A stretch of DNA of 54,503 bases from CAYZIC01 sp964478335 (GTDB lineage Bacteria > Verrucomicrobiota > Kiritimatiellia > RFP12 > DVOR01). Positions 15,090 to 23,080 of this stretch are shown one piece after another. The DNA is taken from positions 1 through 54,503 of the forward strand of contig CAYZIC010000006.1 in assembly GCA_964478335.1 (NCBI GenBank). The letters run 5' to 3'. Under the pieces are notes generated by a model, which had not been told where the DNA came from, did no database searches, and saw only the letters and a list, made by a program, of their open reading frames with translations. The position numbers were made by a program, and so were the translations under genes. Numbering within the stretch: position 1 is the first letter of the stretch; each line of letters opens with the position of its first letter.

Positions 15090-16175
15090 ATGGACCTATC
15101 CATCGTGATTTTAACTGGCAATGAAGAATTGCATATCGCACGCTGCTTGCAGCGGCTCATGCCTCTCTTTGGCGTGAGTGACACCTTGCCACTTAACCGA
15201 GTCTTCGTGATTGACTGTTTCTCGAAAGATAAAACGGTTGAGATTGCGAAGTCTCTTGGCGCGACGGTGCTTGAACACGCCTGGCCAGGCAATCAGGCGA
15301 TGCAGTTCAATTGGGCGCTAGGCGAATTATCCATCCAAACGAAGTGGGTGCTACGCCTTGATGCAGATGAATACCTCACGCCTGAGCTAATCGATGAGAT
15401 TAAGGCTAAGTTGCCGACACTCGATGATGATGTCACGGGTGTGGTCTTCCCCTTGCGGCGTGTGTGGATGGGACGCACCATTCGTAGAGGTACAGGCCGT
15501 GTTGATTTGTTGCGTCTTTTCCAACCGTCTAAGGCCATGTGTGAGATTCGCCTCATGGATGAACACATGGTTCTAAAGGAAGGTCAGAGTGTTCTCTTTG
15601 AACATGAATTTGCGGACGACAACTTGAATGACCTCGCTTGGTGGACACAAAAGCACATCGGCTACGCCCTCCGTGAAGCGCTCGATCTGTTGAATGTGGA
15701 GTACGGGATTCTTGAACCTCTGCAGGAGAGTTCTCAAAAGCCGAACGACGAAAGCCGAACGACGGGAGCAAGCGTAGCGAGCTGCGCAGACCAAGAACTA
15801 GACCTAGTCCAAGGCACGCAGGGCGTGCAAAACCTCGAACCTCGCACCTCGAACCTTGCACCCTCCTTAAGCGAACAAGCGGCGGCGAAGCGTGCGAAGA
15901 AGCTCAAGTATGCAAAGATGCCGCTCTTCTTCCGTAGCTTCATGTATTTCATTCTGCGTTATGTGGTCAAGGGGGGATTTCTGGAAGGCAAGGAAGGGTT
16001 CCTTTGGCACTTCCTCCAAGGTTGGTGGTACCGCACACTCGTCGACGCCCGTATCTATGAGATCAAACGCGGTGCCTGCCTCCAAGGCGATGCGTCAGAC
16101 AAGGCGAAGCTACAGGCCTACCTCCTTGATCGCTACAGCATTGATTGCCATAAGGTAAATCCATTTGATAAATAG
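15090..16175 (+). CDS. Glycosyltransferase family 2, WaaE-like, with in-frame repeat insertion
   Basis: A 361-residue GT2 enzyme. The N-terminus LSIVILTGNEELHIARCL and IDCFSKDKTVEIAKSLGA resemble the WaaE/KdtX group that glycosylates lipopolysaccharide core. WVLRLDADEYLTPEL is the metal-binding region and RRVWMGRTIRRG follows. About 45 residues from palindromic repeat DNA (15715-15863) interrupt it before LSEQAAAKRAKKLKYAKMPL; the C-terminal part through RYVVKGGFLEGKEGFLW continues the family pattern. The start at 15090 gives the conserved N-terminus; a TTG at 15084 is less likely. Confidence 0.88.
   Translation: MDLSIVILTGNEELHIARCLQRLMPLFGVSDTLPLNRVFVIDCFSKDKTVEIAKSLGATVLEHAWPGNQAMQFNWALGELSIQTKWVLRLDADEYLTPELIDEIKAKLPTLDDDVTGVVFPLRRVWMGRTIRRGTGRVDLLRLFQPSKAMCEIRLMDEHMVLKEGQSVLFEHEFADDNLNDLAWWTQKHIGYALREALDLLNVEYGILEPLQESSQKPNDESRTTGASVASCADQELDLVQGTQGVQNLEPRTSNLAPSLSEQAAAKRAKKLKYAKMPLFFRSFMYFILRYVVKGGFLEGKEGFLWHFLQGWWYRTLVDARIYEIKRGACLQGDASDKAKLQAYLLDRYSIDCHKVNPFDK
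15715..15863. repeat. In-frame palindromic repeat 4 inside a glycosyltransferase
   Basis: It holds GCCGAACGACG units, the AGCGTAGCGAGCTGCGCAGA core, the GCACGC-AGG-GCGTGC hairpin, and TCGAACC/TTGCACC units at the right end. It is translated as ASVASCADQELDL then LEPRTSNLAP, almost the same peptide as repeat 1 in another gene 6.6 kb away. Confidence 0.85.
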
Positions 16176-16665
16176 GCGGCAGAGCCGCTGAGGCTTAGGC
16201 AGTTTAATCATGAAGAGACGAAGGTAACGAAGGGAAGATGCCTGCGTCATCGCAACAGCAGAAAGGCTTTGCCACGCAACAAGTAACAAGCGGAGACGCA
16301 GGGTGAGGCAAGCCTTGAGTGGACTGCAACAGTGAGTTTGTGTACTCGCTGATAGATTCGAAAGTCTAACGACTAAAGAAGAATAAGTGATTTAGTAACT
16401 TTGACCACTGTAGTGTCGCAATTTTGTTCATTTATAAGAAACTAGACTTTACGCCATACCGAATCCATTAAAATTGTACAAGAGTCACACAACTAACGTT
16501 TTTTAGGCATTTTCTCTCGTAATGTAAACTTTCAACTTGAGGCATTAAGCTAAACCTGCTAATGTTAATTTAGTTTCTTGCGAACAGCTAGGAGGGTTGA
16601 AAGAACAGAAATAAACAAGATTTATCGACACTGCAATACAAAACTATAATAAAGGAGATTTAACA
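16176..16665. other. 490-base intergenic region, no gene seen
   Basis: The first 150 bases contain dyads, including GGCGGC/GCCGC at the start and GGCTTTGCC with GGCAAGCC further on. The rest is AT-rich. A possible promoter is TTGAGG at 16537 with TAATGT at 16560 (17-base spacer), pointing to the hypothetical gene at 16666. AAAGGAG lies 9 bases before that ATG. No open frame here has a convincing start. Confidence 0.5.
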
Positions 16666-17631
16666 ATGAGCAATAATCACGTATCTGGAGTTGTAACTGT
16701 TGTCGAAGATAAAATCCGTATAACTCTTTCGCTCTATACATCCAATGGGGAAGCTTTACCCGCATGGACGTATGGAAACCAATTTGAAGGATTGTCACGT
16801 CTTATTAAAGCAACGGAACGGTTGCACAGTGCTCTAAGTAAAGAGGCTGATTTCTCTGCTATTTTGGGCAAGGGAGAATTGCTTCTTGATCGAATCGAAC
16901 CAGGTGGGAGCAAGTGGTCTGAGTTTGTCTTCCAAATTAGTACAAACGTCGCTTCTCAGGCGATTATTGATAATGTGTTAAAGGAAATCAAAATGAATCC
17001 TGAATTAACTCTTTTTGGTGGTACTCTATTAATTGCCGCAATATGCTGGGGAACACTCTACATTGGTAAAAAATATAGTAAAACACCTGAGCAGGGGCAA
17101 TCATTAATTAATATCGCCAATAGTACGCTTGAAAACTGTGCTATCAATCTTAATCTTTCGAAATCAGAACTTGAAAAAGTATTAGAAGACACACTACCTA
17201 TAGACAAGTCGTATTGTAAGTCTGTTGCTCAAACGGTTGAACCGATGCGCTTGCGCGGAGGTTCCTTTGAGGTCTGCACTTCCAAAGGTCGTACTTCTTT
17301 ACCTAATGAACTTGTTCAACAAATGCCCAGTTCATACGAAATTGTAGATGAACCAGAATACACCACAACAGATATAAATGATGTAGAGATTCAAATAGTT
17401 GCGTCAACCCGAGAGTCTGCATCATCAATTTGGAAAGTTCAGCTTCCTGAAGAGCAACCTTTTTCTAAGACAGCAATTAAAGCAAAATTAGACCAAGAGC
17501 ATGATGTCGATCCTATTAATCTAATGTATCGCGAGTTTATAAAAGTAGACCTTACTGTATATAGCAAGTATGATATAAAGAAACGTACAAATGTAGCCCA
17601 TCATGTTCTAATTAGAAAAGTATATAACTGA
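16666..17631 (+). CDS. Hypothetical protein with one membrane segment
   Basis: A 321-residue protein that I do not recognise. Residues 1-100 are a soluble region. One hydrophobic helix follows (LTLFGGTLLIAAICWGTLYI, near residues 110-130). Then comes a soluble C-terminal part with a NLNLSKSELEKVLEDTLP segment and a possible small beta-rich domain near SIWKVQLPEEQPFSKTAIKA. AAAGGAG precedes the ATG. The base composition is more AT-rich than in the housekeeping genes, which fits accessory DNA. No neighbour suggests a role. It could be part of a surface or stress function, but nothing in the sequence decides this. Confidence 0.7.
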   Translation: MSNNHVSGVVTVVEDKIRITLSLYTSNGEALPAWTYGNQFEGLSRLIKATERLHSALSKEADFSAILGKGELLLDRIEPGGSKWSEFVFQISTNVASQAIIDNVLKEIKMNPELTLFGGTLLIAAICWGTLYIGKKYSKTPEQGQSLINIANSTLENCAINLNLSKSELEKVLEDTLPIDKSYCKSVAQTVEPMRLRGGSFEVCTSKGRTSLPNELVQQMPSSYEIVDEPEYTTTDINDVEIQIVASTRESASSIWKVQLPEEQPFSKTAIKAKLDQEHDVDPINLMYREFIKVDLTVYSKYDIKKRTNVAHHVLIRKVYN

Positions 17632-17939
17632 TAATTAGTTGTCATCTCGACTGCAAGAATACAACTTCTAAAATGCGACTGAAGTTTGTTATATGTATTT
17701 AATCGAATCAAAACATTCAAAATACTCCAAAAGTATCCAGAGTTGTTAGATGAGGCAGATGATGATTTAAGAACGCAGGAAGAGAAAGACCATCCTGATG
17801 GTTGGGGATTTATGATCGGATAAGTTACACGAATGGGGGATGACCTGTGGTCATAGTGACAGGTCATGGGAGGCTAATGCCTACGTAGCTGGTCTGCGGA
17901 TATTTTAATGCAAAGACGCAAAGAAAAAGGAATATTACG
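17632..17939. other. 308-base gap with a possible 45-codon frame
   Basis: An open frame at 17686-17823, with a TTG start, would give an acidic peptide ending GWGFMIG. It has no clear ribosome-binding site, so it may be a gene remnant. Near 17905 the repeat TTTTAATGCAAAGACGCAAAG appears, a relative of the left ends of the 214-bp elements, directly before the next gene. Confidence 0.4.
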
Positions 17940-18689
17940 ATGGACTTTATATGCTTGCCCCCTGAGACAAGGGATAGTGTTCTTGAGAAAGTTGCAGAGG
18001 AGAATGCTGCAGGTGAGAAGTTTTCGACATCAAATAATGACTTCGGTGAAGTTGAAATGACTGTCAAAATGATCAAATCTGGACATCTTACAGGCAAAAC
18101 CACTGAATCTGATGGAAAGCTTGTTTGTTGTGAAAATGTATCGATTACTCGTAAAGGGCGCAAACTTCTCACGCAATTAAGAAAACAAAGAGAACAGACA
18201 CAATCTAAAAAAGAAGGGGGGGCTTGGGCTTCAACTACTAAGTGGATAGGAAGAGGTATTGCATTTATCTTTCTTACGATCTTTTCTTTCTGTTTGAAGG
18301 ATTGTTTAGCCCCCGTTTTTGTCAAGGTTGTAACACCTTATGCTTCTAAGGAGTTGACGAGACTCTACAAAAACCTCCGACACCCGCCCCCCCCTTCTGT
18401 TGCCACCAGTAACGGTGCAGCTACGCCGACTTCGTCTAAAAAAGAGATTCGATATGATGTCGTTCTGCAAAGCTATGGATCATCTAAAATAAAAGTAATA
18501 AGCATCCTTAAAGAATTTTTAGGACTATCACTTAAAGATGCGACGGATATGGTAGAGCATTCACCTTGTGTGCTAAGAAGGGTAGTTGATAAAAATAGTG
18601 CTATCTCTATTAAAAATAGATTTGAGAAGGTTGGTGCAGTCATTGAGTTGCGACCGATTGATTCGTCTAAATCTATCAATCAAGAATAA
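17940..18689 (+). CDS. Membrane protein with a ribosomal L7/L12-like C-terminal domain
   Basis: A 249-residue protein of unusual build. Residues 1-85 look like a winged-helix type domain (VEMTVKMIKSGHLTG, then NVSITRKGRKLLTQLRKQ). A hydrophobic helix follows (GIAFIFLTIFSFCLKDCLAP, about residues 103-122). After a Pro/Ser-rich linker the C-terminus reads RYDVVLQSYGSSKIKVISIL, then GLSLKDATDMVEHSP and EKVGAVIELR, which matches the fold and spacing of the L7/L12 C-terminal domain that contacts translation factors. The Lys/Gly/Leu/Lys pattern is retained. No function is known to me. An eight-C tract lies at 18387-18394. A GCAAAGA repeat precedes the gene. Confidence 0.75.
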   Translation: MDFICLPPETRDSVLEKVAEENAAGEKFSTSNNDFGEVEMTVKMIKSGHLTGKTTESDGKLVCCENVSITRKGRKLLTQLRKQREQTQSKKEGGAWASTTKWIGRGIAFIFLTIFSFCLKDCLAPVFVKVVTPYASKELTRLYKNLRHPPPPSVATSNGAATPTSSKKEIRYDVVLQSYGSSKIKVISILKEFLGLSLKDATDMVEHSPCVLRRVVDKNSAISIKNRFEKVGAVIELRPIDSSKSINQE

Positions 18690-18819
18690 CAAGGGGGAGA
18701 CGTGGACGCAAAACAATCGCAAGAAAAGACATGTGACTCGAGTATTAAATTTTTTAGAAATAGTCTACTGAGCTGACAGACGACAGCCACTAGCCGTCAC
18801 ACCAACCTCAAAGGTCCCT

Positions 18820-19137
18820 ATGTTTATTATTTATGATCCGATTACTCGTTTTACTGCAACTGAGAAAGCTGACACATTCCTCATTGAGGTTGAGGCGACA
18901 GAGGCCGATAAGGTCTGTGCGATGCTCAATGAATTCAGCGAACGTCTCCACGATCGCTATCTGGTGACAAATGTTGGAGCACGTTTCCCTCGTGAGGTCT
19001 TGGGTGATCTGCTTAACCGCATCAGGAAAGAGCCCGCCCTGATTCAGTCAGTCGTCACCTACATCAATGCCCATAATGGCTTTTATCTACTGCCTGCAAT
19101 TCTCGGGGAGTTAGTGCGAGGAGGCAAAGCCTCCTAG
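18820..19137 (+). CDS. Hypothetical protein, 105 residues
   Basis: A small soluble protein without recognised domains. It is predicted to be mixed alpha/beta: a strand-rich first third (FIIYDPITRFTATE, TFLIEVEATEADK), then helices around LNEFSERLHDRYL and LGDLLNRIRKEPALIQSVV. The last residues GELVRGGKAS are encoded by a GGAGGC-AAA-GCCTCC hairpin repeat that also supplies the TAG stop, so the natural end may have been changed. No clear operon partner. The short gap upstream holds small dyads. Confidence 0.55.
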   Translation: MFIIYDPITRFTATEKADTFLIEVEATEADKVCAMLNEFSERLHDRYLVTNVGARFPREVLGDLLNRIRKEPALIQSVVTYINAHNGFYLLPAILGELVRGGKAS

Positions 19138-19488
19138 TCCAAGTAGAAAGTCCAAGCCCAAGAGCGACTGCGTCGCAGCCAAGCTAAAATTGCCTTGTAT
19201 TAAAATGCTTCCTATCCGACGAGGCTGCGCCTCGAGTGAACAGTGGATAGTCACAGTGAACAGGGAGCGGCTGCGCCGCTAGTTACAGTTACAGAGAACA
19301 GCTACAGGAAGAGCGGCTGCGCCGCTAGTCAGCGTGGGGCGGCTGCGCCTCACTTGCAACAAAAGATCCCTTATCCGAGTCGTCGGGTAGGGGATCTTTT
19401 GCATTTAGGGCTTGATGCTTGTTGCGTGATGCCTGTTGCGCAAGCTCCGCTTGCTCTCTCTACGCCTATGCCTATAAACTAGGACTTG
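19138..19488. repeat. Hairpin-rich repeat region
   Basis: This 351-base stretch holds several short hairpins followed by CTAG: GCGAC-TGC-GTCGC near 19166, GAGGC-TGC-GCCTC near 19220, and AGCGGC-TGC-GCCGCT near 19267 and 19312. The unit AGTCACAGTGAACAGG also occurs, as near 23190. A strong terminator-like hairpin lies at 19361-19400. No gene is supported. Confidence 0.75.
19361..19400. terminator. Bidirectional terminator hairpin
   Basis: AAAAGATCCC pairs with GGGATCTTTT over 10 bases, with an inner stem TATCCGA/TCGGGTA and a GTCG loop. A-rich and T-rich ends suit both strands. It sits between the plus-strand gene at 18820 and the minus-strand glycosyltransferase at 19489. Confidence 0.8.
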
Positions 19489-20283
19489 TTACTTGGTGAA
19501 CACAAATTCCCAGATCTTGAAGGCGTATTTGGGGAACATCATGGGGAGGTAGCAGAAGTAGCCGTTTTCGCGGTTGGCGCGGGCGTTTTCTTGGTTGAGT
19601 AGGATGTTGCTGCGCCAGCCGTTGGTGCTTTTGCCGCCGAGGCGCATGCCGACCATGGGTTGGGGGAGGTAGGTGGTGCGTAAGCGGTTGCGGCAGAAGT
19701 AGCGGATCATGAGCTCGAAGTCTGCGGAGATGTGGTAGCCGAGCTTGTAGTAGCCGAGCTGCTCAAAGAGGGGTTTGCGGATGTAGACGCTGGGGTGGGG
19801 AACCATATAGCCCCAACGGCCCATCCAGGGTTTCCAGTTCTTTGCTGAATAGTATCGGCGGGTGGGGGCTTGGCGGAGGTCGTCGAGTTGATTGCTGTCA
19901 ATGGTCTTGATGAAGCGGATGTCGCCATAGAGTGCGTCGATGGTATCGTCTACGAAGGCGTTGGCGACGTCGCGGAGAACGGAATCGGTTTGGAGGAAGT
20001 CGTCGGCGTTGAGGATGCCGACGACTTCGCCAGTGGCCATGCGGATGCCTTTGTTGATGGCGTCGTACATGCCTTGGTCGCGTTCGCTGATCCACTGGAG
20101 GGCTATGCCTGCTTGTTGGAATCTGGGGGCGTAGTCTTTGATCACTTCGACGGTGTTGTCTTTGCTGCCGCCATCGATAATGAGGTATTCGATATCGGTG
20201 TGGTTTTGCGTCAAGACGGATTCAAAGGCTGACCCTAGTGTTTTGGCGGAGTTGTAGCAAACGGTAATAAGGGAAACTTTCAT
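19489..20283 (-). CDS. Glycosyltransferase family 2
   Basis: A GT2 enzyme of about 264 residues on the minus strand. It starts KVSLITVCYNSAKTLGSAFE and has IDGGSKDNT as the nucleotide-binding motif, QWISERDQGMYDAINKGI as the typical donor-site region and LNADDFL as the metal-binding motif. It resembles the WcaA-like group used in capsule and O-antigen assembly. An ATG at 20295 would add four residues; neither start has a good ribosome-binding site. It faces the plus-strand hypothetical gene across the terminator at 19361. The G- and C-rich codons differ from the AT-richer transferases at 0.5-4.5 kb. Confidence 0.92.
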   Translation of the reverse strand: MKVSLITVCYNSAKTLGSAFESVLTQNHTDIEYLIIDGGSKDNTVEVIKDYAPRFQQAGIALQWISERDQGMYDAINKGIRMATGEVVGILNADDFLQTDSVLRDVANAFVDDTIDALYGDIRFIKTIDSNQLDDLRQAPTRRYYSAKNWKPWMGRWGYMVPHPSVYIRKPLFEQLGYYKLGYHISADFELMIRYFCRNRLRTTYLPQPMVGMRLGGKSTNGWRSNILLNQENARANRENGYFCYLPMMFPKYAFKIWEFVFTK

Positions 20284-20295
20284 GGTACGATCCAT

Positions 20296-20765
20296 TCAAA
20301 TAGGTTTTTGTATGAGTGGTACAATAGCACATTCTGCTTGCGGTTGTCAAGGGGAAAGAGGGCGCGAGGCGGCATCCTAGTTGTAGTTTGAGTTTCAGTT
20401 TCAGCAAGACTGCGTGCAAGCTTGCGGGTAGCGTAGGCATCGAATGGCCGCGAATGGCCACGAATGGTTGCTAACGCTCGCAGGACTGCCAGGAGCCTGC
20501 GAGCGGTTGCAGCGTGGGGCGGCGGAGCCGCGGGTAGCGAGAGTTATTGATAGGCTGAGCGGAGGCCATGGGGCGAGCAAGCTTGCCCGCAACGGGCATC
20601 AAGCAACAGGAAACAAGCACTGGAACTCGAAACTGGAACTGGAACTAGATGACGCAGTCATCTCTGCGTGAACGGAGCGAACTGCCTTTTTCGGACTATT
20701 ATTGCTCGTTTGCTTAAAATTCTCATCAAATGATCACGTTAGCTTAGGAATCGCCACGTTTACCC
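20296..20765. repeat. Repeat-filled intergenic region
   Basis: About 470 bases with no supported gene. It carries CGAATGGCCGCGAATGGCC units near 20440, GGCGGC-GGA-GCCGC near 20518, GGGCGAGCAAGCTTGCCC near 20572 and CTGGAACT tandem units near 20623 that also occur near 377. The AT-rich end leads into the promoter at 20766. Confidence 0.7.
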
Positions 20766-20795
20766 TTGCCTTTTTGTTTTCTAATGTGCTATACT
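20766..20795 (+). promoter_or_regulatory. Sigma-70-type promoter for a 59-residue protein
   Basis: TTGCCT at 20766-20771 and TATACT at 20790-20795 are separated by 18 bases. AAAGGA lies just before the ATG at 20819, so the leader would be very short. Confidence 0.65.
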
Positions 20796-20818
20796 GCAGT
20801 TAATCAAAAGAAAGGAAC

Positions 20819-20998
20819 ATGATGATGAGTAAACAATTAAAAGATGCTCCTAAGCAGCGTTTAAGCGTGGAACCAACTACTCGCGACATTCAACGTACTG
20901 TTGCTGCTTTTTTTACTCATTTAGAAAAAGACAAAGCTTCTAAAAAAGCTTTTTTCGATGAATTAGATCGTAAAATGAGTTCTAGAACAGCTCTCTAG
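20819..20998 (+). CDS. Small protein of unknown function, 59 residues
   Basis: Starts with three Met codons and reads MMMSKQLKDAPKQRLSVEPT at the N-terminus, TVAAFFTHLEKDKASKKAFF in the middle, and ends MSSRTAL. It is basic and probably helical, with no membrane segment. AAGGA sits 3-4 bases before the first ATG, and a good promoter lies 24 bases upstream, so the gene is likely expressed on its own. Codon use (GCT, CGT, TTA, AAA) is regular and free of repeat sequence. Family unknown. It lies alone between two repeat regions. Confidence 0.7.
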   Translation: MMMSKQLKDAPKQRLSVEPTTRDIQRTVAAFFTHLEKDKASKKAFFDELDRKMSSRTAL

Positions 20999-21278
20999 GC
21001 AATCTTCGTAATGTGGGAGCGGCTGCGCCGCTAGTTGTAGTTTAAGTCTTAGTTTTAGGAAGAGAGGAGGCGGGGCCTCCTAGTATACGGTGGACAGTCG
21101 CAGTGAACAGAACGCGAATCTTAGCCTACGCATTTCTAAACGCAAAGAAGCAAAGGGAGCGGCGATGCCGCTAGTGCTAGTTGATAGTCCTAGTCCTAGT
21201 GCTAGGAAGGGCTGCCGCCCCACACCTTGCTTATTAAAGGTCAAGAATGCAAGGAATGCAAGGAATCTCAGCCTACGC
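20999..21278. repeat. Hairpin and tandem-repeat region
   Basis: This holds AGCGGC-TGC-GCCGCT near 21012, GGAGGC-GGG-GCCTCC near 21066, the GCAAAGAAGCAAAG unit near 21143, and CTAGTCCTAGTGCTAG units near 21190. AAGGAATGCAAGGAAT units follow near 21250. With copy 3 and the next segment it fills a 613-base gap with no supported gene. Confidence 0.7.
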
Positions 21279-21434
21279 ATTTTTTAACCACGAAAGAACA
21301 CAAAGGGCACAAAGACGGACTGTGGATGTCGAGGATGAGGCACTGAGCAACTCTCCGAGCGAGCTCGCTCCTTGCTCATACCTGCATCCTGGCACTCCCT
21401 ACGGTCGTTATCACTGCGTGATCACATCCTCGCC
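21279..21434. repeat. 214-bp structured repeat, copy 3 (shorter)
   Basis: It begins TTTTTTAACCACGAAAGAAC and matches copies 1 and 2 from GACGGACT onward. TGAGCAA/TTGCTCA and the GAGC/GCTC inner stem are kept. In hairpin 2 the inner stem reads ATCAC-TGC-GTGAT where copies 1 and 2 have ATCGC-TGT-GCGAT, a compensated change, while the outer stems are weaker. No GxxExxY gene follows; a HigA-like gene does. Confidence 0.75.
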
Positions 21435-21611
21435 CTTTACAAGGCTTAGGCACTAGACTAGTCCTAGTGCTAGTGATGAGGCTACCGCCTCATACTCTGC
21501 TAATTTGAGAGGCGGGGGCTCGCAGTGAACAGGAAGAGGCGGTGCCTCCTAGTTGCAGTTTGAGTTACAGTTTTAGGAAGAGAGGAGGCGATGCCTCGGA
21601 GGGGGAATGGT
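21435..21611. repeat. Short repeats before the HigA-like gene
   Basis: ACTAGACTAGTCCTAGTGCTAG units are followed by GAGGC-TAC-CGCCTC and GAGGC-GAT-GCCTC hairpins. The GGAGGG at 21599-21604 serves as the ribosome-binding site of the next gene. Confidence 0.6.
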
Positions 21612-21848
21612 ATGAATCATACAACGTTGAAGCCGTTTAGGGTGTTTCATCTGGGGTGCTTTATTCAAGATGAATTGGATGAACGGGGCTGGGATCAGTC
21701 TGTCTTGGCTGATGTTTTGGGGATTACGCCTCAGCATGTGTCGGAATTACTTGCTGGCGAGGTGTCGATTACTGCGGATGTGGCGGTGCGGCTTTCGCAA
21801 ACCTTTAAGCAGTCTGCTCTGTATTGGTTGAATTTGCAGGAGGCGTAG
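21612..21848 (+). CDS. HigA-like helix-turn-helix protein (orphan antitoxin-type)
   Basis: A 78-residue protein with an XRE-type helix-turn-helix: GCFIQDELDERGWDQSVLAD, VLGITPQHVSELLAG as the recognition part, and VAVRLSQTF then YWLNLQ as the end typical of HigA antitoxins. Family members are usually near 95-105 residues, so this one is slightly short. No HigB-like toxin gene lies on either side. It may be an orphan regulator or the survivor of a broken toxin-antitoxin pair. The ATG at 21612 has GGAGGG eight bases upstream; the ATG at 21591 lies in a hairpin repeat and is rejected. Confidence 0.85.
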   Translation: MNHTTLKPFRVFHLGCFIQDELDERGWDQSVLADVLGITPQHVSELLAGEVSITADVAVRLSQTFKQSALYWLNLQEA

Positions 21849-22243
21849 TCTGCGTAGCCTACGAGCTGTTGCAGCGTAACTGTTGCAGCGTTTTTTTAGC
21901 CGCACAAGATGAAAAAGACACAAATGAGGTGGGGCAAAGAGGGTATGCCTCTAGTTCGAGTTCGACTGTTATGGGGGGAGCGGCTGCCTCTCTCCTTGCT
22001 TATTGACTTGACGGCGTTGTCTTACAGCCTACGCAAAAATACGTTGCGCTACATTCCTTTGCTCGCTCATTTTGCTTTGAGCTTGGTGTCGTGTGCGGCT
22101 GCGCCGTGGAATGGGGGGCTCTGCGGTTTGGTTGGTGGGGGGAGGGGGTGAAAAATGACTTTGGGGGTGCTTTTGTCCTTGCTTTTTATGCGAAAATAGG
22201 ATATGCTTCTTTTATTTAATGGATTTCTTTGCGTGAGGTGATG
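21849..22243. other. Intergenic region before dapF
   Basis: About 395 bases without a supported gene. Near 21890 the unit TTTTTTTAGCCGCACAAGA appears, a relative of the TTTTAACGCAAAGA repeats, also seen near 23102, 25876 and 31172. Poly-G runs become frequent near 22140. The dapF ribosome-binding site is GTGAGGTG at its end. Confidence 0.5.
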
Positions 22244-23080
22244 ATGTTACTCAATTTTACTAAGATGCATGGCGCGGCGAATGACTTTATCATGATCGAT
22301 GATCGTGAGGGGGTGGTGCCGTGGGAGGATTATGTCTTGATGTCGATCTTGGCGACGCGTCGTACGGGTATCGGCTGTGAGGGGGTGATCTTGATCCAGG
22401 CGTCGTCGAGGGCGGATTTTAGGATGCGTTTTTTGAACCCGGATGGTTCTGAGGTCGATATGTGTGGCAATGGTGCGCGCTGTGCGGCGTGGTTTGCGAA
22501 CCAAATCGGTGCTGCTGGGCGGTCGATGACAATGGAGACGTCGTGTGGTCTGTTGGATGCGGAGATCGTGGATGCCTATCGGGTTAAGGTCTGGATGCCT
22601 GAGGTCTCGATGAGGAGCTTTGGAATGGTGGTGCATGCGGCTGGGAAGCCTTATTCGGGTGACTACTTGAATACTGGTGTGCCGCATTTTGTGGTTTTTT
22701 GTGAACGGCCTGAGTCTGTGGATCTCTCGGTTGAGGGGAGGGGGTTGCGTTTGCATGAGGCTTTTGCTCCTGAGGGTACGAATGTGAGCTTTGCTCGGTT
22801 GCGGATGCCTAATCGGTTGACGATGAGGACTTTTGAGCGTGGCGTGGAGGGTGAGTCTGGTGCTTGTGGTACGGGGGCGGTTGCTGCTGCGGTCGCAGCT
22901 GTGGAGAAGCATGGGGCTACTTTGCCTATCTGTGTGAAGTCGTCGGGTGGTTTTGAACTGGTGGTTGATGCGCAGTGGCGTGATAAGCAGTGCACGGGCA
23001 TTACGCTTACGGGACCGGTTTGTAAGGTCTTTGATGGCGTGGTCGATTTGGATGCGGTGGATTTGTCTTTGACGCAATAG
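22244..23080 (+). CDS. dapF: Diaminopimelate epimerase
   Basis: A 278-residue enzyme that converts LL- to meso-diaminopimelate for lysine and peptidoglycan synthesis. It begins FTKMHGAANDFIMID. The two catalytic Cys lie in DMCGNGARC (near residue 74) and ESGACGTGAVA (near residue 207). LNTGVPHFVVF and PEGTNVSFA are also family motifs. ATG codons at 22241 and 22244 both follow GTGAGGTG closely; I took the second, and the true start is uncertain by one codon. Codon use is rich in TTG, GTG and CGG, unlike the flanking polysaccharide genes. Confidence 0.95.
   Translation: MLLNFTKMHGAANDFIMIDDREGVVPWEDYVLMSILATRRTGIGCEGVILIQASSRADFRMRFLNPDGSEVDMCGNGARCAAWFANQIGAAGRSMTMETSCGLLDAEIVDAYRVKVWMPEVSMRSFGMVVHAAGKPYSGDYLNTGVPHFVVFCERPESVDLSVEGRGLRLHEAFAPEGTNVSFARLRMPNRLTMRTFERGVEGESGACGTGAVAAAVAAVEKHGATLPICVKSSGGFELVVDAQWRDKQCTGITLTGPVCKVFDGVVDLDAVDLSLTQ

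Noticed and set aside
21824..22151. Short frames after the HigA-like gene as possible toxin genes
   Set aside because: They overlap repeat DNA, show no HigB/RelE pattern and have no ribosome-binding sites.
22247..23077. A 276-residue minus-strand open frame opposite dapF
   Set aside because: It is rich in Arg, His, Thr and Pro, has no family pattern, and lies fully opposite a clear dapF. It is a shadow of the G-rich coding strand.
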